Source: CAYFKJ01 sp964528595 | GTDB taxonomy: Bacteria; Pseudomonadota; Alphaproteobacteria; UBA2966 | Direction: 5' to 3' | Assembly: GCA_964528595.1 (NCBI GenBank) | Contig: CAZGTM010000020.1 | Coordinates: 1-62,302, forward strand | DNA: 62,302 bases | Shown: positions 36,452 to 44,270 of the stretch, in pieces | Layout: every line of letters starts with the position of its first letter | Numbering within the stretch: position 1 is the stretch's first letter | The notes under the pieces: generated by a model | What the model was told of the DNA's origin: nothing | Database searches by the model: none | The model's input: only the letters and a program-made list of their open reading frames with translations | Position numbers and translations under genes: made by a program

Positions 36452-37234
36452 ATGGCTTACCAACCTTTCGACCTGAGCGGAAAGGTGGCTTTGGTGACCG
36501 GCGGCAACGGCGGTATCGGGCTCGGCATGGCGGATGCCGCGGCCCAGGCGGGCGCGGACATCTGCATCTGGGGCACCAATGCGGACAAGAACGCCGCCGC
36601 GACCGAGAGCCTCAAGGCCCACGGCGGCAAGGTCGAGGCCTTGATCTGCGACGTCGCCGACGAGGCCGCCGTCGAGGCGGCATTTGCCGAGACGCTCAGC
36701 CTGATGGGCCGGGTCGATAGCTGCATCGCCAATGCCGGCGTGACCGGGCGGGCCAAATCGTTCCTCGACCTCGACGGCGACGAATGGCGGCGTGTTCTGG
36801 CCGTTAATCTCGACGGCGTTTTCTTTACCCTGAAAGCCGCCGCCCGCCACATGACGGAGCGGGCAGAAAGCGGCGACGCCGGCGGCAGATTGGTCGCCAC
36901 GGCGAGCCTCGCTGCGATTTCTGGTGCGGCGCGCAACGAACACTACGCTGCGACCAAGGGCGGCGTCATTTCGATGATCCGGGCGCTGGCCGTCGAGTTC
37001 GCGGGCAAAGGCATTACGGCCAATGCCGTCTTGCCGGGCTGGATCGAAACCGACATGACGGAACGTCTGACCAGCTGGGAGAAGTTTTCCGATGCCGTAT
37101 TGCCGCGCATCCCGGCCCGGCGCTGGGGCAAACCGGAGGATTTCGGCGGCATGGCGGTTTACATCATGAGCGACGCCAGCGCCTATCATACCGGCGACAC
37201 CTTCCTGATCGACGGCGGCTACTTCTTGTTCTGA
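36452..37234 (+). CDS. Short-chain dehydrogenase/reductase
   Basis: 260 residues of the classical SDR family: TGGNGGIG (16-23), IANAGVTG, and the catalytic Ser-Tyr-Lys with Y165 and K169 (HYAATKGG). An NAD(P)-dependent alcohol/ketone or FabG-like reaction is expected. GAGGAG precedes the ATG by about 9 nt, and a -10-like TATAGT lies at 36413-36418. It is the only plus-strand gene between two minus-strand catabolic operons. Confidence 0.92.
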   Translation: MAYQPFDLSGKVALVTGGNGGIGLGMADAAAQAGADICIWGTNADKNAAATESLKAHGGKVEALICDVADEAAVEAAFAETLSLMGRVDSCIANAGVTGRAKSFLDLDGDEWRRVLAVNLDGVFFTLKAAARHMTERAESGDAGGRLVATASLAAISGAARNEHYAATKGGVISMIRALAVEFAGKGITANAVLPGWIETDMTERLTSWEKFSDAVLPRIPARRWGKPEDFGGMAVYIMSDASAYHTGDTFLIDGGYFLF

Positions 37235-37245
37235 AACAATCGCCG

Positions 37246-38139
37246 TCACTCGGCCGAACCGGTCTTGCCTGCCTGTTCGAGCGCCAACTGCCGAATGTTG
37301 TCGGGCAGCGGCGTCGGGCGGCGGGCGTCCAGATCCAGATTGACGGCGTACTGGCTCATTTGCGCCGCCAGATCGCCTGTCCGCATGTTCCACATTTTGT
37401 GCACCAGTTGGAAGGACGACGTGCCGACGTTCGTCACGGCCGACTTGATTCTAATCGGATCGCCGGCATCCATTTCGCGCAAGTAGCGGATGTCGATCTC
37501 GAAGGTCGACATGCCGCGGCGCTGCTCACGCATGTATTCGGGCGTGAAGGCGATGGCGTTCATGGCGTGCATGCAGGCGCCGGAGAAGCGGTGGATATAA
37601 AAATTGAAGCTGAAATGGCCGAGCACGTCGAGCTCCCGCTGCTTCACGGTCGACAGGCCCGAGGGCATGAATCCTGTGTCGTTTTCGGGATAGCTCCGTT
37701 CGTCACGCGGGGGACCGTCCCATTCCGTGAGGTTGGCCATCAATATCGCTTCGGTCTCCGGCGCCATGGCCAGGGCGCGGCGGCCGTCCAGGTCGAAATG
37801 CAGCGTCGTCTGGGTCATCGTCGCCGCGATCTCGCCGGTTTGCGAGTTGTAGAGCTTGTGCCCGAACGTCACGACTTTGCCTTTGACGCCGACGATGGCG
37901 CTCTCGACATGCAACGTTTCACCGACGCGCAACTCCCGCATGAACCGAACGTAGCAGTCCACCGTGGCGAAGGCGCGGCGCTGCCCGGTGCGGAAATCGC
38001 AGCCCAAATCCAAGACTTCGGCTATGGCCAGACAGGCGTCGCCGAAACACTCGAAATACGACGCAACGGTCATGTGCTCGACGATATCGCAATCGGCCGG
38101 GGTGACCCAGCCGCGGTAAGACTCAATCCAGTTGCTCAT
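37246..38139 (-). CDS. Double-hotdog acyl-CoA thioesterase (downstream copy)
   Basis: 297 residues comprising two hotdog domains. Each starts with an acyl-thioesterase pattern (TPADCDIVEHMTVASYFECF; later ELDVLGHFSFNFYIHRF) where Asp and His sit at 4HBT active-site positions. Each half ends in the strand LVHKMWNMRTGDLAAQMSQY or FGHKLYNSQTGEIAATMTQT. It likely hydrolyses a CoA thioester. Its start overlaps the stop of its tandem paralogue by 17 nt. It is the last gene of the LysR-linked operon. Confidence 0.85.
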   Translation of the reverse strand: MSNWIESYRGWVTPADCDIVEHMTVASYFECFGDACLAIAEVLDLGCDFRTGQRRAFATVDCYVRFMRELRVGETLHVESAIVGVKGKVVTFGHKLYNSQTGEIAATMTQTTLHFDLDGRRALAMAPETEAILMANLTEWDGPPRDERSYPENDTGFMPSGLSTVKQRELDVLGHFSFNFYIHRFSGACMHAMNAIAFTPEYMREQRRGMSTFEIDIRYLREMDAGDPIRIKSAVTNVGTSSFQLVHKMWNMRTGDLAAQMSQYAVNLDLDARRPTPLPDNIRQLALEQAGKTGSAE

Positions 38140-39025
38140 TCGTATTCGTTTCCACCAGTAATTCGTTTATGCCTGCGCGGATGTCATCCGGCAGGGTCAC
38201 GGGGCGACGGGTTTCGAGATCAAAGAACACGCCGAACTGCCCGAGCGCGGCACACAATTTTCCCGTTCGCTGGTTGACCATTTTGTGCAGGATGCGGAAC
38301 GAGGAATTGCCCACGTCGGTTATGGCCGTATGGATAGCAACCGTGTCGCCGGCGTTCAATTCACTGAAGTAAAACAAGTTCATTTCAAAGGTCGAACCGC
38401 CACGCTGGTTTTCGCGTGCGTAGTCCGGCGTGATGCCGATGGCCGCCATGGTCTGCATGGTCGCCTGGGAAAACCGCTCGACATAGAAATGGGCGCTCAA
38501 ATGACCGATGACATCCATTTCCCACGATTTGACGGTGTCGCGGAAAGTCGGAATGAAGCCTTCCAGGCCTTCAGGAAACGAACGTTTCTCGATTTCGGGC
38601 CCATCCCATTGGGCGGCGTCCTTAAGCAATTCAGCCCGGCGCTCGGGACTGAATACCACCGCTTTCCGTTTGTCGAGATCGAGGTGAACGGTTTTGTAGT
38701 GCACTACGGCAGTCACCTCACCGGTCACCGAATTCACCACCCGTTGGGCGGAGGTCATGATTTTACCTTCGATGTCTAGCAGGGCGCCTTCGATGTGAAG
38801 CACGTCGCCGGCCCGCAGTTCCTGCTTGAAACGCGTGTGGCTTTCCACGGCGGCGAAGCCCTTGCGCTCCTCGGCGCGGTAGTTCTCCCCCAGGCCGACG
38901 CTGTCCAGGAAACCGAGGTAGGCATCACCCATGCGCTCCACGTAGGAGGCGATGGTGAGATGCTCCATGTTGTCGCAATCCCGTGGCATGACCCCGCCAC
39001 GATAGGTTTCGACCCAGTTACTCAT
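38123..39025 (-). CDS. Double-hotdog acyl-CoA thioesterase (upstream copy)
   Basis: 300 residues, aligned end to end with the following gene (MSNWVETYRGGVMPRDCDN versus MSNWIESYRGWVTPADCDI), so a tandem duplication of a two-domain protein. Key residues: DCDNMEHLTIASYVERMGD in the first half and DVIGHLSAHFYVERFSQA in the second. The ATG at 39025 gives the conserved start; the longer frame to 39067 does not. It follows a DsbA-fold isomerase gene by 17 nt. Confidence 0.85.
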   Translation of the reverse strand: MSNWVETYRGGVMPRDCDNMEHLTIASYVERMGDAYLGFLDSVGLGENYRAEERKGFAAVESHTRFKQELRAGDVLHIEGALLDIEGKIMTSAQRVVNSVTGEVTAVVHYKTVHLDLDKRKAVVFSPERRAELLKDAAQWDGPEIEKRSFPEGLEGFIPTFRDTVKSWEMDVIGHLSAHFYVERFSQATMQTMAAIGITPDYARENQRGGSTFEMNLFYFSELNAGDTVAIHTAITDVGNSSFRILHKMVNQRTGKLCAALGQFGVFFDLETRRPVTLPDDIRAGINELLVETNTNEQLD

Positions 39026-39042
39026 CCAACCAAACGCTCCAA

Positions 39043-39648
39043 CTACCAGCCGCCCGTGGCGAGCCACTCGTCGACCTGAGGAAGCCTGTCCGAGCCCCAG
39101 AACGGTTCGTCGTCGACGAAGTAGAACGGTGCCCCGAAGACGCCGCGAGCCAGGGCCTCTTCCGTCGCTTCCTTCAGTTTGGCCTTAATTTCCGGCTGCT
39201 GGATGGCTGTCAGGAGCTCCGTGCGGCTGACGCCCACTATTGCTTCGGCGATATCAGCCACGATTTCTGGGTCGCCGGTATTGCGGCCTTGCGCGAAGTA
39301 GGCTCTGAACAAAGCCTTGGCGAGGTCATGCGCCCTAGCGACATCATGATCGTTCAACCAGTAGAACGCGCGCGCCGCCGCCAGGGTCGCGTGCGGAAAT
39401 CCTTCCGGCAAGGCGAACTTCACGCCCATCCGGCGGGCCGTGCGGGCGAAATCGTGCTCCGAGTATTTGCCCTTGGCGGGGTATTGCGTCAGCGGCTGCG
39501 TGCCTTCGGTCTTGAAGGCCTGGCCCAGCATGAACGGGCGCCAATCAACCGTGCGGCCATGCTTGGCGGCTACTGCGTCGATGCCCTGGGCCCCGAGGTA
39601 GGCGTAGGGCGAAGCGAAATCGAAATAGAACTCGATCGGATCGGCCAT
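39043..39648 (-). CDS. DsbA-family protein, 2-hydroxychromene-2-carboxylate isomerase-like (downstream copy)
   Basis: 201 residues. The kappa-GST/HCCA-isomerase fold is shown by FYFDFASPYAYLGAQGIDAV (catalytic Ser region), the RPFMLGQAFK segment and the C-terminal GVFGAPFYFVDDEPFWGSDRL. HCCA isomerase acts in naphthalene degradation with glutathione, but many homologues act elsewhere. The ATG overlaps the previous gene's stop (TGATG). Its location in an acyl-CoA operon suggests another isomerase or redox role. Confidence 0.87.
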   Translation of the reverse strand: MADPIEFYFDFASPYAYLGAQGIDAVAAKHGRTVDWRPFMLGQAFKTEGTQPLTQYPAKGKYSEHDFARTARRMGVKFALPEGFPHATLAAARAFYWLNDHDVARAHDLAKALFRAYFAQGRNTGDPEIVADIAEAIVGVSRTELLTAIQQPEIKAKLKEATEEALARGVFGAPFYFVDDEPFWGSDRLPQVDEWLATGGW

Positions 39649-40262
39649 CAAATGCCACCCATGCCGGCGGCCTTCTCGCCGAGCCACCAGTCGAGCTGGT
39701 CGAGCCGGTCGGCGCCCCAGAACATCTCGTCATCGACGAACATGGTCGGCGCGCCGAACATGCCGGAATCCAATGCCTCATCGAAGGCCGCCTGCTCCGC
39801 CGCCTTAGCCTCGTCGTCGTCACCGGCGGCGGCGATATCGTCGCCGGTGATCCCCAGCGGCCCGGCGATGGAGGTCAGCTGTTCGGCCTTGCTCATGTCG
39901 TTGCCGTCGCCCCAGTAGGCGTCGAACACGGCCAGCGCGAAGCGGCGCGCGAGATCCGGATCGGATAATTTGGTGCGCCAGAAAACGCGCCGCGCCAGCT
40001 TGCCGTCCATGGGGAAGACCTTGGGCATGGTCTGACGGACGCCGAGATAGGCGCAAAGCCGGGCGGCATCGCGGGCGGCATATTTCAGCTTGGTCGGCAC
40101 GCTGAGAAACCCGGCACCCGTGGCCTTGAACATGTGTCCGAGCGAAATGGGCCGCCAATCAACCTCGCGGCCGTGACGGCCCGCCACCGCATCGATCTTG
40201 CAGGCGGCGGGATAGGAATAGGCTGAGGTGAAATCAAAGTTGAACTTGATGGGATCCGCCAT
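39648..40262 (-). CDS. DsbA-family protein, 2-hydroxychromene-2-carboxylate isomerase-like (upstream copy)
   Basis: 204 residues, paralogous to the next gene (MADPIKFNFDFTSAYSY versus MADPIEFYFDFASPYAY; ending GMFGAPTMFVDDEMFWGADRLDQL). Serine is again present near residue 13. GGAGG lies 5 nt before the ATG at 40262, which sets the start; the frame continues upstream through the acyl-CoA dehydrogenase gene and is a shadow there. The extra acidic loop GDDDEAKAAEQ is not in the sister protein. Confidence 0.86.
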   Translation of the reverse strand: MADPIKFNFDFTSAYSYPAACKIDAVAGRHGREVDWRPISLGHMFKATGAGFLSVPTKLKYAARDAARLCAYLGVRQTMPKVFPMDGKLARRVFWRTKLSDPDLARRFALAVFDAYWGDGNDMSKAEQLTSIAGPLGITGDDIAAAGDDDEAKAAEQAAFDEALDSGMFGAPTMFVDDEMFWGADRLDQLDWWLGEKAAGMGGI

Positions 40263-40270
40263 GAGGCCTC

Positions 40271-41407
40271 CTATTCGTCGGCGATCATGCGCGCGATGAG
40301 CATGCGCTGGATATCGCTGGTACCTTCGTAAATCTGCGTGATGCGGACGTCGCGGTAGATGCGTTCCACCGGAAAATCCGCCGTGTAGCCGTAACCGCCG
40401 AAAGTCTGCAGCGCCATGGAGCAGACTTTCTCCGCCATTTCCGAGGCGAACAGCTTCGCCATGCTGCATTCCTTGATGCAGGGCTTGCCGGCATCGCGAA
40501 GTTCCGCCGCCTCGCGCACCATCAGGCGGGCGGCCTGGATCTGCGTCGCCATGTCGGCCAACCGGAAGGCCACGGCCTGGTGTTCTATGATCGGCTTGCC
40601 GAAGGTTTCGCGCTCCTTGGCATAGGCCTTTGCGGCCTCGTAGGCAGCACGCGCCATGCCGACGGAAATGGCGGCAATGCCAATGCGGCCGCCTTCGAGA
40701 TTTTCTAGGGCGATGCGGTAGCCCGCACCCTGCTCCCCCAGCATCATGTCGGGCGGCACCTCGACGTCCTCGAAAACGATCTGGCAGGTATCCGAGGCGC
40801 GCTGGCCCAGCTTCTTCTCCACGCTCGCCACCCGGTAGCCCATGCTGGTGGTGGGTACGAGGAAAGCCGACATGCCCTTTTTGCCCTTGTCGGGATCCGT
40901 GACGGCGAAGACCAGCGCAATATCGGCGGTTTGGCCGGACGTGATGAATTGCTTGGTGCCGTTGAGCACCCAGCGGTTGCCCTCGAACACGGCGCGGGTG
41001 CGGATGGCGGAAGCGTCCGAACCGGTGTGCGGTTCGGTCAGGCAGAAGGCGGAGCGCAACTCCCCGGTCGCCAGCTTGCGCAGGATATTCTCCTTTTGCG
41101 CCTCCGAACCATGCAGGAGAACCGGCATGTTGACGGTGGAATTCTGTAGGCTCATGAGCGTACCGCAGGCGCCGTCGCCGGCCCCGATTTCCTCCAGCGC
41201 CAGAGCGTAGGTAACGTGATCCGTTCCGGCGCCGTCCCATTCCTCCGGCACCAGCATGCCCATCAGGCCAAGCTCGCCCATTTTGCTGAATTGCGCCTCC
41301 GGGAATGCCGCCGTGCGGTCCCACTCCGGCGCATTGGGCGCCAGCTCCGTCTGGGCGAACTGCCGCGCCATGTCCCGGGTGAGGATCTGTTCTTCCGTCA
41401 AATTCAT
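40271..41407 (-). CDS. Acyl-CoA dehydrogenase (short/branched-chain type)
   Basis: 378 residues with LTEPHTGSDASAIRT, FITSGQTADIALVF and the C-terminal catalytic glutamate in QIYEGTSDIQRMLIAR, the position used by short- and medium-chain enzymes. It makes an alpha-beta double bond in an acyl-CoA with FAD, passing electrons to ETF. This differs from the isovaleryl-type enzyme upstream, so the operon carries two distinct desaturation specificities. AGGTAA lies about 6 nt before the ATG. Confidence 0.93.
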   Translation of the reverse strand: MNLTEEQILTRDMARQFAQTELAPNAPEWDRTAAFPEAQFSKMGELGLMGMLVPEEWDGAGTDHVTYALALEEIGAGDGACGTLMSLQNSTVNMPVLLHGSEAQKENILRKLATGELRSAFCLTEPHTGSDASAIRTRAVFEGNRWVLNGTKQFITSGQTADIALVFAVTDPDKGKKGMSAFLVPTTSMGYRVASVEKKLGQRASDTCQIVFEDVEVPPDMMLGEQGAGYRIALENLEGGRIGIAAISVGMARAAYEAAKAYAKERETFGKPIIEHQAVAFRLADMATQIQAARLMVREAAELRDAGKPCIKECSMAKLFASEMAEKVCSMALQTFGGYGYTADFPVERIYRDVRITQIYEGTSDIQRMLIARMIADE

Positions 41408-41428
41408 ACGCTTTACCTGTACCTGTGT

Positions 41429-41809
41429 TTACGCTTTTACCGCCGTCACCTCGATCTCGATCTTCATGGCCGGATCGACCAGCCCCGTCACCGTCGCCGT
41501 GGCCGCAGGACGGATGCCGGCGAAGTATTCACCGAAAATGACCGCGACGCGCTCAAAATCGTCGGTTCCGGTCAGATAGTAATGGACCCGCACCACGTCC
41601 TTCAAAGAGGACCCGGCTTCCGCCAAGGCTTTTTCGATGTTCGCGAAGCATTGGTGGGTTTGCTCGGCCACGTCATCGGAGATCGTGCCGGCGGCGTAAT
41701 CGTAGCCGGTGGTGCCGGCGACATACACTGTGTCGCCCTCCACCACCGCACGCGAGTAACCGGCCACCGCTTCGAACGACGAGCCAGACGAGATGAGTTG
41801 ACGCGTCAC
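41429..41809 (-). CDS. RidA family protein
   Basis: 126 residues of the short RidA/UK114 type: SRAVVEGDTVYVAGTTGYDY, QTHQCFANIEKALAEAGSSL, and RPAATATVTGLVDPAMKIEIE containing the substrate-binding Arg and final Glu positions. The GTG start has GGGAGG 7 nt upstream. It is the third RidA-like gene in the window, and less like the tandem pair at 2.9-3.8 kb. Its operon position suggests imine clean-up tied to amino-acid catabolism. Confidence 0.9.
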   Translation of the reverse strand: MTRQLISSGSSFEAVAGYSRAVVEGDTVYVAGTTGYDYAAGTISDDVAEQTHQCFANIEKALAEAGSSLKDVVRVHYYLTGTDDFERVAVIFGEYFAGIRPAATATVTGLVDPAMKIEIEVTAVKA

Positions 41810-41821
41810 GTGCCGCCTCCC

Positions 41822-42013
41822 TCAAGCCGTCAAGGTTTCGGGTTTGCGTTTGGGCCGGGCCACCAGCTCATCACCACAGTTGGGGCAGGTAGCATCCATG
41901 CCGTCGGTGCAAGGGCCGCAGAAGGTGCACTCGTAGGAGCAGATGAAGGCCTCCGCCTGGTGCGATAGACCGGCATTGCACTTCTCGCAGACCTCACGCA
42001 TCTCCAATGGCAT
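41822..42013 (-). CDS. DUF1272 small zinc-ribbon-like protein
   Basis: 63 residues with eight cysteines: CEKC (9-12), SYECTFCGPC (28-37) and CPNC, ending in a basic tail RPKRKP. It matches the DUF1272 pattern (ECTFC..C....CPNCGGEL). Probably binds one or two zinc ions; function unknown. The ATG overlaps the isovaleryl-CoA dehydrogenase stop (TGATG), so its production is tied to that enzyme. Confidence 0.9.
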   Translation of the reverse strand: MPLEMREVCEKCNAGLSHQAEAFICSYECTFCGPCTDGMDATCPNCGDELVARPKRKPETLTA

Positions 42014-43185
42014 CAGGCGGTTTCCTTGAACAGTTCGCGGCCGATCAGCATGCGGCGGATTTCCGAGGTACCGGCACCGATTTCATAGAGCTTGGCGTCG
42101 CGCAACAGGCGGCTTGCGGGGCTTTCGTTCATATAACCGATGCCGCCCAGGGCCTGGATCGCCTCCAGCGCCATCCAGGTCGCTTTCTCGGCCGAATAGA
42201 GAATGGCGCCGGCAGCGTCCTTGCGGGTCGTCTGGCCCCGGTCGCAGGCCTTGGCCACCGTGTAAACATAGGCGCGGGCGGCGTTCATAATGGTGTACAT
42301 GTCGGCCATCTTGCCCTGCATGAGCTGGAACTCGCCAATGGGTCGGCCGAACTGTTCGCGTTCGTGAATGTAGGGCACCACGACGTCCATGCAGGCTTGC
42401 ATGATACCCAGCGGCCCGCCGGAAAGGACGGCGCGTTCGTAATCGAGACCGCTCATCAGCACCCGGACGCCCTCGCCCAGGCCGCCCATGACGTTCTCCT
42501 CGGGCACCTCGCAGTCCTCGAAGACCAGCTCACAGGTGTTGGAGCCGCGCATCCCCAGCTTGTCGAGTTTCTGCGCTGTCGAGAAGCCCTTAAAACCCTT
42601 TTCGATCAAAAACGCGGTGATGCCGCGCGGCCCGGCTTCGGGGTCGGTTTTGGCGTAAACCACCAGGGTCTGGGCGTTGGGACCGTTGGTGATCCACATC
42701 TTATTGCCGTTGAGGATATAGCGATCGCCCTTTTTGTCCGCCCTGAGGCGCATGGAAACGACGTCGGAACCGGCGCCCGGCTCGCTCATGGCCAGGGCGC
42801 CGACGTGATCGCCGGAAATCAGTTTGGGCAGGTATTTCTTCTTCTGCTCCTCCGTGCCGTTGCGCCGGATCTGGTTGACGCAAAGGTTGGAGTGAGCGCC
42901 GTACGAGAGACCGACGGCGGCCGAACCACGGCTGAGCTCCTCAACGGCGACGACGTGCTCAAGATACCCCATGCCGCTGCCGCCGTATTCCTCCTCGACA
43001 GTGATGCCCAAAAGGCCCATGTCGCCCATTTTGCGCCACAGGTCTTCAGGGAAATCGTTTGCTTCGTCGATGGCGGCGGCACGCGGCGCCACCTCGTCCG
43101 CCGTGAAGCTGGAGACCGAATCGCGCAGCATGTCGGCGGACTCGCCCAGGTCGAAATCGAGCGCGGGAAGTGTATTGGGAATCAT
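42013..43185 (-). CDS. liuA: Isovaleryl-CoA dehydrogenase
   Basis: 390 residues. In contrast to short-chain enzymes, the catalytic glutamate is in helix G, GLDYERAVLSGGPLG, and the C-terminal position is non-acidic (YEIGAGTSEIRR); this pair is characteristic of isovaleryl-CoA dehydrogenase. Also AMSEPGAGSDVVSM and KMWITNGPNA. It converts isovaleryl-CoA to 3-methylcrotonyl-CoA, the substrate of the carboxylase in the next operon. The ATG at 43185 has GGAG about 8 nt upstream. Confidence 0.95.
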   Translation of the reverse strand: MIPNTLPALDFDLGESADMLRDSVSSFTADEVAPRAAAIDEANDFPEDLWRKMGDMGLLGITVEEEYGGSGMGYLEHVVAVEELSRGSAAVGLSYGAHSNLCVNQIRRNGTEEQKKKYLPKLISGDHVGALAMSEPGAGSDVVSMRLRADKKGDRYILNGNKMWITNGPNAQTLVVYAKTDPEAGPRGITAFLIEKGFKGFSTAQKLDKLGMRGSNTCELVFEDCEVPEENVMGGLGEGVRVLMSGLDYERAVLSGGPLGIMQACMDVVVPYIHEREQFGRPIGEFQLMQGKMADMYTIMNAARAYVYTVAKACDRGQTTRKDAAGAILYSAEKATWMALEAIQALGGIGYMNESPASRLLRDAKLYEIGAGTSEIRRMLIGRELFKETA

Positions 43186-43246
43186 GGCTGGTTCTCCATG
43201 GGGTCTGAAAGGGGAATGTAACGGGATGCGGGCGGAAAGCGAAGCG

Positions 43247-43705
43247 TCAGTTGGCCGGGTGGTCGGGTTTTCCCGCCAACGGCAACAGCGTTTCGGTGGC
43301 CAGGGCGCAGAGCGTTTCGACGCCATCTTTCTCGGCGTAGACGCGGGCCTCACAGACCGACAGCGTACGCCCGGCCTTGACGACCTCGCCGCGGGCGATC
43401 AGTCGCTGGCCGTCACCGGGCGCCATCAGGTTGATCTTGAATTCAACCGTCAGGATGGAGGCATCGGCCTCGGTCAACGTGTAGGCGGCGTAACCGCAGG
43501 CGTTATCGGCCAGGGTGCCGACGATGCCGCCGTGGAAGAAGCCGTGCTGCTGGCTGAGTTCGGCACGATACGGCAGGGTAATTTCACAAGCCCCCGGCGA
43601 GAGTTCAGTGAGTTCCGCACCGATGAATTCCATGAAGCCCTGGCGCTCGAAGCTGCCGCGCACGCGGCTTGCAAATTCGGGATCGCGCGCCTGGTGATTA
43701 GCCAT
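43247..43705 (-). CDS. PaaI-family thioesterase
   Basis: 152 residues, single hotdog with the PaaI signature HGFFHGGIVGTLADNACGYAA, and LTVEFKINLMAPG. It likely releases CoA from a dead-end acyl- or aryl-CoA. It begins 3 nt after the preceding thioesterase and ends 61 nt before the isovaleryl-CoA dehydrogenase. Confidence 0.9.
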   Translation of the reverse strand: MANHQARDPEFASRVRGSFERQGFMEFIGAELTELSPGACEITLPYRAELSQQHGFFHGGIVGTLADNACGYAAYTLTEADASILTVEFKINLMAPGDGQRLIARGEVVKAGRTLSVCEARVYAEKDGVETLCALATETLLPLAGKPDHPAN

Positions 43706-43708
43706 GCC

Positions 43709-44170
43709 TTAAGCCGCCGCCTGCGGGCTGCTCGACTTACCCGTGGGATCGTAATCCGTCAGAAGGGCTTCCGCGCGTTGCCGCACATCGTCGGGAAAAT
43801 TCCTGCTGCGTCTGGTTTTGGTGTCGAGCGCGACGCCGGTGAGTTCCGAAATTGCCGTTACCTCGCCCGTCGTGCGGTTTCTCATTTCATGAATGAAGCG
43901 GCATTTGCGCTCCCCCACTTCCAAGAATCCCGAGCGGATTTCCACCAGGTCGCCCGCCACCATTTCACGGCGGTAGGTGATGTTCTGCTGCACCGCCGCC
44001 ATGCCGAAATCGTTGGCCTTAAGAAATTCCTTGGTCATGCCGATTTCAGCGAAGATGTTCCAGGTCGCCTCATCGAACTTGGCGACGTAATACTGGACAT
44101 TCATGTGGTCCATGTGGTCGTGCTGCCAGGGATAAACCACCCCGATATGGGTCGTCACCAGTTCGGTCAT
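43709..44170 (-). CDS. YbgC/4HBT-type acyl-CoA thioesterase
   Basis: 153 residues from the ATG at 44170 with GGGAGA 7 nt upstream. The N-terminal VVYPWQHDHMDHMNVQYYVAKF (split: WQHDHMDHMNVQYY) carries the Asp-containing active-site motif of 4HBT thioesterases, followed by hotdog strands. It is the first gene of the ten-gene minus-strand operon facing lysR. Confidence 0.88.
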   Translation of the reverse strand: MTELVTTHIGVVYPWQHDHMDHMNVQYYVAKFDEATWNIFAEIGMTKEFLKANDFGMAAVQQNITYRREMVAGDLVEIRSGFLEVGERKCRFIHEMRNRTTGEVTAISELTGVALDTKTRRSRNFPDDVRQRAEALLTDYDPTGKSSSPQAAA

Positions 44171-44222
44171 ACGAGTTCTCCCGCCGCGATGGATGGACAA
44201 CAACCATACGCCTTCGAGATAG

Positions 44223-44268
44223 ATAGAAATATTCGTTTGTTTCTATGGACTATATAGATATTGTCTAT
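44223..44268. promoter_or_regulatory. Two perfect inverted repeats in the lysR/operon intergenic region
   Basis: ATAGAAA-N10-TTTCTAT at 44223-44246 and ATAGA-TATTG-TCTAT at 44254-44268 lie within the 100 bp between lysR and the divergent operon. They share the ATAGA/TCTAT arm and the second conforms to the T-N11-A LysR box idea. They are good candidates for binding by the adjacent LysR protein to control both directions. Confidence 0.6.
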
Positions 44269-44270
44269 GT

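Noticed and set aside
39648..41324. 558-codon minus frame running from the isomerase-like gene through the acyl-CoA dehydrogenase
   Set aside because: Only the part from the ATG at 40262 is real; the rest is an out-of-frame shadow of the dehydrogenase.
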